Assembly (NCBI GenBank): GCA_945871905.1
Contig: CAMBXL010000003.1
Span: 124,001 to 188,000 of the forward strand
DNA length: 64,000 nt
Origin: Chitinophaga pinensis
GTDB lineage: Bacteria; Bacteroidota; Bacteroidia; NS11-12g; UBA955
Direction of reading: 5' to 3'
A program made the position numbers and the translations under genes. This document shows positions 1-11,600 of this stretch, in pieces. Positions within the stretch are counted from its first letter, which is position 1, and each line of letters starts with the position of its first letter. The notes under the pieces were generated by a model, which saw only the letters and a program-made list of their open reading frames with translations, was not told the origin of the DNA and searched no databases.

Positions 1-68
1 CACTCGATAGGCTCTTAGATATAAAAAATTGACTTTTAACAAACTAACAACCATTAAACAAATACTAC

Positions 69-599
69 TTAGTATTTCACAATACTAATTACTCCTATTT
101 CTGCGTTTTCTAATATTTGACGCCCATTAAGAAATTCTAGTTCGGCAATTAAACATGCCACAACAGGAATTGAACCTGCTTTTTTTATCAAATTTGAGGC
201 CGCAACAAGTGTTCCTCCCGTTGCCAATACATCATCAAATAAGACAACCCTTTTTCCTGACGAGATTGCATCACAATGCATCTCTATTGTAGCCGTTCCA
301 TATTCTAAATGATAAGTCTCTTGGTATGTTTTAGCAGGCAACTTTCCTGCTTTTCGCACCATCACAAATGGAACCTGCATTTTTGCTGCAATTGCCGCTC
401 CTAATAAAAACCCTCTGCTTTCTATTCCTGCTATTACTTCTACATTGTAAGGTTGTAATAAGTCAACACTTTCTATTATAATTTCATTGATTAACTCTGG
501 TTTTAAAAACAGTGTTGATATGTCTTTATATTGAATACCTACTTCAGGAAAGTCAGGTATGGTACGTATAGCCTCTTTTATCTTTTCGGTTAATGTCAT
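69..599 (-). CDS. apt: Adenine phosphoribosyltransferase
   Basis: Converts adenine and PRPP to AMP in the cytoplasm (purine salvage). The PRPP-binding signature VVLFDDVLATGGT is intact, followed by the usual hydrophobic C-terminal strands, and the length (176 residues from the chosen start) fits the family. I chose the ATG at 597-599 (MTLTEK...), one base after the stop of the upstream cupin gene. An in-frame ATG at 620 would add seven residues lying inside that gene and unlike Apt N-termini. It is the last gene of a tight mtnN-cupin-apt operon, which makes metabolic sense because MtnN releases the adenine that Apt re-uses. Confidence 0.95.
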   Translation of the reverse strand: MTLTEKIKEAIRTIPDFPEVGIQYKDISTLFLKPELINEIIIESVDLLQPYNVEVIAGIESRGFLLGAAIAAKMQVPFVMVRKAGKLPAKTYQETYHLEYGTATIEMHCDAISSGKRVVLFDDVLATGGTLVAASNLIKKAGSIPVVACLIAELEFLNGRQILENAEIGVISIVKY

Positions 600-600
600 T

Positions 601-1089
601 TTATTGATGCAAATGCGCAATGATAGTGTGGTGTTGTGGGTATAACTCCATCAAAGTTTCTGCAGTATAAAGTTGAAAATCTGCAAAATCAAATCCTGGC
701 GCAACCATACAAGCTGAAAGTGCATACGTATTATCCCCTATTACTTCTGCACCAAAAAGGGTGTTTTTAGGAATAACAACTTGCAATTGATGGCATTTAT
801 CAAGTTCACTGCCTAATATTTCAGTTTTATGACTCCCATCTTCAAGCAATAAATGAATAGCCACTGGCGCGCCTTGTTGGTAAAGCCAAATTTCATCTGA
901 CGCAATTTTATGAAATTTAGAAAACTTCCCTGAAGGCAATAAAAAGTATATGAGTGTCGTTAAATCTCGAGGTTCTCCATTAAGGTTTATTACCTTTTCA
1001 TTGCTTCGATAAGTTTCTCTATAATAACCCCCTTCTATGTGAGGCAGAAGTTGTAATTGATCGATTAGTTTCTGTATTTCTGTTGTCAT
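601..1089 (-). CDS. Cupin family protein (DUF985/cupin_5)
   Basis: A 162-residue single-domain cupin. The opening HIEGGYYRETYRS and the later GAPVAIHLL and FGAEVIGDNTYALSACMVAPGFDF blocks (the latter at about residues 112-135) are typical of the DUF985/cupin_5 family (YML079w-like), a double-stranded beta-helix with no firmly assigned substrate. It sits between mtnN and apt. Its ATG shares one base with the mtnN stop codon and its own stop is one base from the apt ATG, so the three are almost certainly co-translated. A role in nucleoside or adenine metabolism is inferred only from that context. Confidence 0.85.
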   Translation of the reverse strand: MTTEIQKLIDQLQLLPHIEGGYYRETYRSNEKVINLNGEPRDLTTLIYFLLPSGKFSKFHKIASDEIWLYQQGAPVAIHLLLEDGSHKTEILGSELDKCHQLQVVIPKNTLFGAEVIGDNTYALSACMVAPGFDFADFQLYTAETLMELYPQHHTIIAHLHQ

Positions 1090-1799
1090 TAATGGTTTGT
1101 GTTTAATAAAATTTGCTGAATTACTGCAAGTGAATTACCTGCAACTTCTGGCAAAAAGGCTTCAAAATTTTCAGGGGCTTCACTGTTGGCTTTGTCAGAT
1201 ATTGTACGCACCAAAATAAATGGGGTATTAAGTTTTTTACATACATAAGCAACTGAAGCTCCTTCCATATCCACAGCATCCCCTTGTAACTCTTCGTGCA
1301 TGTAACTATATGTTGTTTGTTCCTTATTGGTTATAAACTGATCGCCAGTAAGCACTCTGCCTATGTGAACACGATGAGCACATTGGGTTTTTTCGGCTAT
1401 GTCAAGCAATTGCTTATTTGAGTCAAAAAAACGCTGACCCGAATAAGGCACCTCACCACGTGGAAAACCCAAGCCACGACCATCCATATCATGTTGGACA
1501 GTATCTTGAGCGATTACAATATCACCAATCTGATAGTCAGGATTTAATGCTCCCGCCACACCAGTAAAAACAACAAATTTGGGTTGGTATAATATAAGTA
1601 AATACTGTGCAGTAAAAGCTGATGCAACTTTACCTACTCCGCTTATTGCTGTGACACAATGCTTGCCAAACAAATCTCCTTCAACAATAGAAATACCATA
1701 TTCTTCGCGATGAATCTGTTCGGTCATATTACTTATAACCGCATCGTATTCTTGCTGCATTGCACTGAGCAATAAAATCGATTTTTTTTCAGATTTCAT
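1089..1799 (-). CDS. mtnN: 5'-methylthioadenosine/S-adenosylhomocysteine nucleosidase
   Basis: Hydrolyses MTA and SAH to adenine plus the thioribose product, recycling SAM by-products. The 236-residue protein has the full PNP/UDP phosphorylase fold signature: ISGVGKVASA, FTGVAGAL, and DMEGASVA followed by RTISDKAN. Glu17, Glu179 and Asp202 line up with E. coli MTAN Glu12, Glu174 and Asp197 at a constant offset of five, so the active site is complete. It is the first gene of the mtnN-cupin-apt operon and overlaps the next start by one base (TAATG arrangement). Confidence 0.95.
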   Translation of the reverse strand: MKSEKKSILLLSAMQQEYDAVISNMTEQIHREEYGISIVEGDLFGKHCVTAISGVGKVASAFTAQYLLILYQPKFVVFTGVAGALNPDYQIGDIVIAQDTVQHDMDGRGLGFPRGEVPYSGQRFFDSNKQLLDIAEKTQCAHRVHIGRVLTGDQFITNKEQTTYSYMHEELQGDAVDMEGASVAYVCKKLNTPFILVRTISDKANSEAPENFEAFLPEVAGNSLAVIQQILLNTNH

Positions 1800-1868
1800 T
1801 CGGGCAAATATACAAGTAAAAACATACGGCTTTTATAACTACTTGACATGCATTATTAAATGATTGGA

Positions 1869-3389
1869 TTAGTTATTTTTTTCACTTTTCCCATATTCAT
1901 TTTCCCAAAAAACTGCATTCTTTATCCCTAATTCAGTTGGACTGAAAACTGGGTCTTTACCTTCCTTTCTTTGTCTTTCAAAATCTTTAAAAGCAAGCAA
2001 CGCTGGTTTTTGGAGAATGATAATAGCGATTACATTTAACCATGCCATAATACCAACCCCCATATCTCCAAGATCCCATGCAATAGTTGCTGCACGAACA
2101 CAACCTAGGTAAACAGCAGCCATGATGGCTAGTTTTAATAAAAAGAGCAAAACAGGTTCACGTTTTTTTTGAGTGAGGTAAGCCAGATTGGTTTCTGCAA
2201 TGTAATAGTATGCCATTAGTGTAGTAAAAGCAAAGAAAAACAAAGCAATTGCTACAAAATAACTCCCCGTTCCTACATAACCAGGATGAAATGTCTCTTG
2301 TCCACTACTGAAAGCTTTATCAATTGCAGCCTGCGTGTAGGTTGGGCTTCCATCCATGTGCTTAACCCCATCCTGAACATAATAAACACCATTGTCTACT
2401 ATTAAATTGCCATCAGCACCCTTTACATTGTACATGCCCGTAATTAAGATCATAAAGGCAGTGGCAGAACAAACAAAAAGTGTATCAACATATACAGAGA
2501 AAGCCTGAACCAAGCCTTGTTTAGCAGGATGAGACACTTCGGCAGCAGAAGATGGATGGGGACCAGTTCCTTGCCCTGCTTCATTGCTATAAACACCACG
2601 TTTTACACCTATTGTAATCATTGCACCAATAATACCTGCAAATGATGCTTTTAAACCAAAGGCACTGCTAATAATCAAACTAAATATTTCAGGGATTCTT
2701 TCATAATTCAAACCCATGATAATAAGTGCAACTAAAATATAAGCAGAAGCCATAAATGGCACCACGAATTCGGCCACTTTAGCGATATTTTTAATACCTC
2801 CAAATATGACGAGTCCTAAGAGTAAAGCAAGCACTATTCCTGTATAGACATATTTAATATCAAAGGCACTTTTAATGGCAGATGCAATACTATTCGACTG
2901 TACCCCGGGCAGTAACAATCCACATGCTAAAATAGTTGAAATGGCAAAAGTAATCGCATACCATTTTCCAATCGATTTATTTTTAAATCCTTTTTCAATG
3001 TAAAATGCAGGTCCACCTCTGTATTCTCCATTCTCCTTTACTTTGTATATTTGACCAAGGGTAGATTCAATAAAAGCAGAACCGGAACCTAAAAATGCCA
3101 CAAGCCACATCCAAAAAACAGCTCCGGGGCCGCCAATATAAATGGCTGTTGCAACACCTGCAATATTTCCTGTCCCTACTCTACCGGCCAAAGAAACGGC
3201 TAATGATTGAAAAGACGAAATACCAGCTGCAGATTTATTGCTGCCAAACATTTGCTTTATCATTTCTTTAAAAAGTCTGACTTGAAAAAAACGCATCCGA
3301 ATTGAGAAATAAACCCCTGTTATGAGTAATAAATAAATTAGTGCATTGCTCCAAATGATGGAGTTCAAATATTTTACAAAGTTTTCCAA
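1869..3389 (-). CDS. Sodium:alanine symporter family protein (AGCS)
   Basis: An inner-membrane Na+-coupled amino-acid (alanine/glycine) importer of 506 residues with about ten or eleven hydrophobic segments. The family signatures are clear: RVGTGNIAGVATAI near residue 70, SGSAFIESTLGQIYK, and NEAGQGTGPHPSSAAEVSHP near residue 270, which carries the conserved small/polar substrate and sodium site. The N-terminus (MENFVKYLNSIIW) starts at the expected position before TM1. It is a single gene, 69 bp upstream of mtnN on the same strand, with an AT-rich upstream region and no recognised regulatory element. Confidence 0.92.
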   Translation of the reverse strand: MENFVKYLNSIIWSNALIYLLLITGVYFSIRMRFFQVRLFKEMIKQMFGSNKSAAGISSFQSLAVSLAGRVGTGNIAGVATAIYIGGPGAVFWMWLVAFLGSGSAFIESTLGQIYKVKENGEYRGGPAFYIEKGFKNKSIGKWYAITFAISTILACGLLLPGVQSNSIASAIKSAFDIKYVYTGIVLALLLGLVIFGGIKNIAKVAEFVVPFMASAYILVALIIMGLNYERIPEIFSLIISSAFGLKASFAGIIGAMITIGVKRGVYSNEAGQGTGPHPSSAAEVSHPAKQGLVQAFSVYVDTLFVCSATAFMILITGMYNVKGADGNLIVDNGVYYVQDGVKHMDGSPTYTQAAIDKAFSSGQETFHPGYVGTGSYFVAIALFFFAFTTLMAYYYIAETNLAYLTQKKREPVLLFLLKLAIMAAVYLGCVRAATIAWDLGDMGVGIMAWLNVIAIIILQKPALLAFKDFERQRKEGKDPVFSPTELGIKNAVFWENEYGKSEKNN

Positions 3390-3522
3390 ATTATATTTTA
3401 ATTATTTTATACTGAATTGAGGGTGTGAATTTAATAATTTATTGATTATACTTAATCTTAAAATTTAATAAAATTTTATATATTGAAGTTTTTACTTAAA
3501 GTTGTAACCACAATAATTCAAA

Positions 3523-3882
3523 ATGAAACAAGTCATATTAATAGCTACCTTTTTACTAATATTTGTAAACGCAAATGCTCAAATAGGTGATGTTCAACAA
3601 AAAGGTAATTTCATTATTTCTTATGATGGCTATAAGGAAGTTGGCCGCTTTTCCATTAACTCATCTGATGTACTTTTAGGCTTTTCATCCACTATCATTG
3701 TCATTAAAAAAAGCAACTTTATTATTTCCTATGATGCTAAAGGAAAAGAAAAAGGCAGATTCTCTATCAATTCAAATGACAAATTTAAAAATGTCAATGG
3801 AAATACTATTTACATCATAAAAGGTAGATTTGTAATCGCTTATGAGGTCAATGGAAAAGAAATATCTCGCAGAAGTGTGTAG
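3523..3882 (+). CDS. Small secreted protein with internal repeats, unknown function
   Basis: I do not recognise this 119-residue protein. Residues 1-20 form a signal peptide ending ANAQ. The rest consists of about two and a half copies of a 36-37-residue repeat starting at residues 29, 65 and 102 (pattern NFIISYD-x-KG-KE-x-GRFSINS...IIVIKK). Alternating hydrophobic strands with G-R turns suggest small beta-meander or propeller-blade-like units that may oligomerise or bind a surface. It has no neighbours on its strand, and the next gene converges 25 bp downstream. Confidence 0.7.
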   Translation: MKQVILIATFLLIFVNANAQIGDVQQKGNFIISYDGYKEVGRFSINSSDVLLGFSSTIIVIKKSNFIISYDAKGKEKGRFSINSNDKFKNVNGNTIYIIKGRFVIAYEVNGKEISRRSV

Positions 3883-3907
3883 TAAATAAAAATACCTAAA
3901 AAGGTTT

Positions 3908-4423
3908 TTATAACCCTTTTACAAACCAATAATCTGTTTGGGGCGTTGATCCTAAAGGGAAATCATTTTCTATTCCTGAATTCAAAAAGCCGTGTTTTTC
4001 GTAAAATCCTCGGGCGCGGAAATTATATTCCCAAACCGATAAATACATCATATTGAAAGCATTCTTTCGGGCAAAATCAATTGCAAAATCCATTAGTTTA
4101 TTCGCTATTCCCATTCCATGAAATTCTTTTAATACATACAATCTTACTAACTCAATAGCTTTCTTGTTTTGAAATGCCTCTAATGGACAATCATGTTTCG
4201 CATTGATTCTCATATACCCTTTTACCATCTCCTCTTCTTCAAAAAAGAAAAAGTTATCATTATCGTCTAACAATTCTAACTCAACTTGTGCTGAATTAAA
4301 ATACAATTCTAAAACACCCTTCATGTCTTCCTTTGTACATGTATTGCCAAAAGTATCATTGAACGTATTCCTTCCAATTTCCTGTAATAGTGTCAAATCA
4401 TTCACATTAGCGCGTCGTATCAT
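3908..4423 (-). CDS. GNAT family N-acetyltransferase
   Basis: A 171-residue single-domain GNAT enzyme that transfers an acetyl group from acetyl-CoA to an unknown amine. Motif A (RLYVLKEFHGMGIANKLMDF, about residues 93-112) contains the pyrophosphate-binding loop HGMGIA. Motif B contains the YLSVWEYNFRARGFYEKHGF pattern common to RimI/YitI-like members. It is a stand-alone gene converging on the small secreted protein upstream, and the substrate cannot be told from sequence. Confidence 0.9.
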   Translation of the reverse strand: MIRRANVNDLTLLQEIGRNTFNDTFGNTCTKEDMKGVLELYFNSAQVELELLDDNDNFFFFEEEEMVKGYMRINAKHDCPLEAFQNKKAIELVRLYVLKEFHGMGIANKLMDFAIDFARKNAFNMMYLSVWEYNFRARGFYEKHGFLNSGIENDFPLGSTPQTDYWFVKGL

Positions 4424-4597
4424 AGGGCAAAGTTATCACTTTTTACAATTACACAATCAATCTTAACTTTTAACTAAATACAAATCCAATCTTTGGCTAT
4501 ATATTATCATTTAATAACAATTATAAGCAAAAATAAACAATGAGTCAAGCATGAGAAAAAGGATTGAAGTACTATTTTAAGTAACAAATTAAGTCTA

Positions 4598-4605
4598 TAC
4601 ATTTG
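4598..4605 (+). promoter_or_regulatory. Candidate -7 promoter element of the metalloprotease gene
   Basis: TACATTTG matches the Bacteroidota -7 consensus TAnnTTTG and lies 22 bp before the ATG at 4628. No convincing -33 TTTG is present at the usual distance. Confidence 0.4.
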
Positions 4606-4627
4606 TGAAATATTTAAGAAAATTAAA

Positions 4628-5875
4628 ATGATTAAAAAATTAATATTTACCACATTAATCACTTTTGGGGTTATTCATCATTCAAACTCACAACAAATAA
4701 ATTCCTTTACCCCTAAGCTCATCATAGGTGGTAAGGGCGAAATACTTACTATAACTGGCAGTGGATTTGGCAATGTTCAAGGAAATTCTTATGTTTCTTT
4801 TTTTCAAGAAAGCAATACCTATTCAGATGCAACAACTTCAAATCAATTAAAGTATTTGAGTTGGAGTAATACAGAAATTAAATTAGAGATGCCTGTTGCT
4901 TTTTCTAACAAAATTAAATTAAACATTAATGGAAATGAATACTTCTCTTCTGAAACGCTTAAGGTAAATGCCAACTTGGGGTATAGAAATGTAAATCCAC
5001 TTATTTATAATTTACTAACCGATAACAACAAAAAGGGAGGGGTAACTTGGTTTGTGCATCCTGTATACTGGAATAATCCCGAAATAAAAGAGGCTATTGC
5101 TGATGTTATGAGAGAATTTCGTTGTAAAACTGGAGCAAATTATATCATTGAACCATTAACAAAATGGGTGCCACTTAATTTAAATCAAGGTATACATATT
5201 TTAGCGCCTGATTCTTCCTTGAATGTCGTTGGATTCAATGACAAACTTTGGACGTCATGCATTTTAGGAACAGAAACTTTTTACAACTACCAAACTCAAC
5301 TTCTTCGCTTCAGCACTACACAAAACTGGTACTATGGGAAAGGTCAACCACCATCTGGCACTGCAAAATTTAGGTATGTGCTATACCATGAAATTGGCCA
5401 CTCTTTAGGTTTGGGCCACGTTAATGAATTGGGAGAAAGCATGTATCCATCTGTAACAAACTTACCATCTGATAACTGGTGCAGTAGAGACTCTATTACA
5501 AGCTCAGAACAAAAGGCTATTCAACATTACATTCAATTGAGCCAAAACTTTACTTTTCGTGCCTGTGGCATTAATCCTATGAAACAAATCACAAATTGTG
5601 AAGATGTTTATAACGAAAGACTTCAAGTGAAAGAAACTGAATTCAAACGTGAAGTTTTGTATCCCAATCCTGCCAAAAACTATATTCAAATCAATCTTTT
5701 ATCCGAGGTTCCTACGGATATTGAAATAAGAAATATTTTCGGTAAAATCTGTTTAAATACTAAAATAGAATCTTCGGAAAAAATATCACTTCCTTCAAAC
5801 CTTCCTTCAGGCCTCTATATGGTTAGTTTAAAATCAGTTATTGGCCAATCATATCATCGTTTGATAATTCAATAA
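4628..5875 (+). CDS. Secreted matrixin-like zinc metalloprotease with T9SS sorting domain
   Basis: 415 residues. A signal peptide (about residues 1-21, ending HSNSQ) is followed by an IPT/TIG-like beta domain (GKGEILTITGSGFG). Next comes a metzincin catalytic core with the zinc motif HEIGHSLGLGH, so all three His ligands and the catalytic Glu are present. A Met-turn candidate (SMYPSV) lies a few residues downstream. The last 75 residues (YPNPAKNYIQINL... GLYMVSLKS) form a type A T9SS sorting domain. The protein is therefore expected to be exported by Sec and T9SS to the surface or medium. It ends in a strong bidirectional terminator shared with katG. The substrate is unknown. Confidence 0.88.
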   Translation: MIKKLIFTTLITFGVIHHSNSQQINSFTPKLIIGGKGEILTITGSGFGNVQGNSYVSFFQESNTYSDATTSNQLKYLSWSNTEIKLEMPVAFSNKIKLNINGNEYFSSETLKVNANLGYRNVNPLIYNLLTDNNKKGGVTWFVHPVYWNNPEIKEAIADVMREFRCKTGANYIIEPLTKWVPLNLNQGIHILAPDSSLNVVGFNDKLWTSCILGTETFYNYQTQLLRFSTTQNWYYGKGQPPSGTAKFRYVLYHEIGHSLGLGHVNELGESMYPSVTNLPSDNWCSRDSITSSEQKAIQHYIQLSQNFTFRACGINPMKQITNCEDVYNERLQVKETEFKREVLYPNPAKNYIQINLLSEVPTDIEIRNIFGKICLNTKIESSEKISLPSNLPSGLYMVSLKSVIGQSYHRLIIQ

Positions 5876-5876
5876 T

Positions 5877-5912
5877 AAAAAAACCTCCCTTTTTTAGAAG
5901 GAGGTTTTTTTT
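5877..5912. terminator. Bidirectional rho-independent terminator
   Basis: A perfect 12-bp stem AAAAAAACCTCC/GGAGGTTTTTTT (5877-5888 and 5900-5911) with an 11-nt loop. A-runs and T-runs on the two sides let it end both the metalloprotease gene (+) and katG (-), which converge here. Confidence 0.9.
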
Positions 5913-5928
5913 ATTAAGATTAGATTTC

Positions 5929-8684
<2,756 letters not shown>

Positions 8685-11600
8685 CTACTTATTGACTATC
8701 ATCTTAATAATTGTGGTTTTATTTTCTGTAATTATTCTCAATTGATAAACCCCCGATGCCAAGTTATAAGTTTGTATTTCAGCTTCAGATTTATTTGGCT
8801 CAATTTTTAACAACAATCTACCTTCTATTGAAACAACTTCAATAACTTCCATAAAATTCTCTGACTTCAATCTGCAAAGTCCATTATTAGGATTAGGAAA
8901 CAATTGAATGCCATTTGAAAAAAATTCATCTCTAACATTCACTGCTGTTATCACTTTACTTATACAACTTTCACAATCTTTATCAGTATTAATACAAAGT
9001 TTAACTGTATATGAAACTTCTGATGTGTAGGTATGAACAGGGTTCTGTAAATTCGATATATTACCATCGCCAAAATCCCAATTCCATTTCACTATTGTAT
9101 TTCCATTCTCGAGTGAAGAGTCAGTAAAAGTAAAGGTTAATTGGTCATTTTTCTTATAATCAAATTTTGCAGTTGGCAAGTCAGAAATATTCACCAAACC
9201 ATATGTTGTATCTTTACAACCATCATTACTTTCTACAGCATATCTAACAGTATACGTTCCTAATTGAGTGTATGTATGAGTTGTATTTTGAAAAATTGAG
9301 TTATTTCCATCTCCAAATGTCCATTGATATGATATAGCATTTTCACTGGAATCCTTAAAGATACAGGCTTGTCCTAAACATACATCATTTACTCTAAATC
9401 TTGCAACTGGTAATGGCTTTATATTTACGTTTATTGAAACTGTATCTTTACAACCTGCTGTATTTGTTTCTATAACCTTTACCTCTTTATTTCCAACAGA
9501 ATTCCAATTTACTTGAATATTGTTAGTGTTTTGTCCATTGACAATATTACCTCCATTGACAGACCAAAGATAAGAATGACCTGTTACCACATTAGTATTA
9601 TATATTTGAGTTGAGTTTAAACAAGGCGCAGCAACTCCTCGAATACTTGGACTAGGATATCCGAAAACACTTATTAAAACTGTATCTGTTGCAACACATC
9701 CTGTGCCTATTACAGTTTTATCTAAAATGTATCGCGTTGTTTGATTAGGTGATACTAATGGGTTAGAGGTTGTAGAACTAAATCCTGAAGGAATACTGCG
9801 CCATTGGTAATTAAATCCCGATTGCGATGCTACACCAATCTGAGTGCTACTTCCTAAACACAATGATCTGTCTGTTCCTGCATTAATTAATGGTTTGGGA
9901 TTTACTAAAATGGTGACCGTATCGCGTCTTGAACAACCTAAATTAATATTAGTAACGACTAACTCATACTCTGTTGTGTATTGTGGTGTAACAAAAACAC
10001 GTGAGGTATTTCCATACAAAGTTTGTGCATCTAAATCGTTCCAAACATAAGAAAAACCATTCACAGAATTTGGACCAATAGCCACAGTAGTTCCTTGACA
10101 AATTGTTTGATTTACCCCTGCATTTGCCAAAGGTAATGACCTTACAGACCGATTTATTCTGAATGTATCATTCCAAGGGAAACCATCCGTTTGTGAATTA
10201 GGACTACTTATCCAAAACACAAATTGTGGATTTGGATTGTTGGCAAAATTATAAGTACCAATTTGAACTGTATCTAATACTTTATTTTTAAGAATACCTT
10301 GCCATGAAAATGGAGTTTGAGTAACTCCAGACACAACCCAATTAAGCGTTACATTTTTCAAAGTATCTCTACCCAAATTTTGAATAAGCACTTTGACAGG
10401 TAAATTCGCTGCACATTCTGCCCCAGTAGGATTGAATAAAGCAATGACAGAAGCATCATTTTTACTTAACAAAAACTCATCTGCACCTATGTCAGGAGTT
10501 AAAGTATCTCTTTTGTCTCCATCAAAATCATTTACGACTCCCATAACTCTTATTCCAGCCCCTTTTAACAAAGGATTTTTAATATGCAAATCTGTGCTTG
10601 AAGTAAAGTAAGGTAAAACAGACAAAGAACGTGACTCCTGTCCACTTACTGACTTTAAACTCGTCATATTATTAACAGGACTGCCCCAATACACAAATTG
10701 TGTTCCTTTGGTGAAATAATTGTTGTAATTACTTGCAGAAACTTGTGAGCTCGAGGAAATATAGACAGCATCACCGCCTTCCATAACAATATTATTGTTC
10801 AACAATTGAAGATTAGCATTAAAAACTCCAGATGTAAAAATTCCGGCATTTGCTGCTGAACTCGAATAAAAGTAAAGACTATTGTGTACTAACTTTTGAT
10901 AATGAGTACTGTCCAAAGAAACGCCTTTACCTATGCCTCTCACAAACATGTTATTTGAAACCACACCTTCGTTATTTGCATTAGAAATACAACGATTCAA
11001 AAGGAGTGAGTTTTCGGTATTGATGCCTACAAAATAATTACGATTTACTTGGATGTTTCCATTACAACGCAATAATTGAACTTGATAATTTCCGCCTATC
11101 GTACTTATGACATTTTTAAATGTATTGCCTATTAATTTTAATTGATTGTTGTCTACAATATTAAGGGAATAATTATAGGCACTGTCAAAAGTATTTCCTT
11201 GAATAATTGTTCCTGATTCTTTGGCTGTAACATCTCCAAAATACCACATATTATAAGTTCCGAACTTCATTAAATTACCTACAAACTGATTGTTATTATC
11301 CTCACTTTGGTCTGACCAAATATTGATAGCATTGACATTACTTGTTAATGGTCTTATTCCAATAAATTGGCATGACTGAAACTTGTTATTATTTGACCCA
11401 TTTAAAATATGAAGCACATGTCCATAAGGATTGGTTCCAGTTCTTTGGAATGTAAATCCTTCAAATGTAACATAATCGGCCCCACGTAACTGAATGGCTG
11501 CATTGTTATTACCTGTAGCTGTGGTAGATGGCAAAGTAACCACTACTTTAGTGCTGTCTTTTGTAACATTTTTAAATCTAATAGTATTATTACTTCCCAT

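Noticed and set aside
3883-3912. A terminator between the small secreted protein and the GNAT gene
   Set aside because: Only a weak AAATACC/AGGTTTT pairing; not convincing enough to list.
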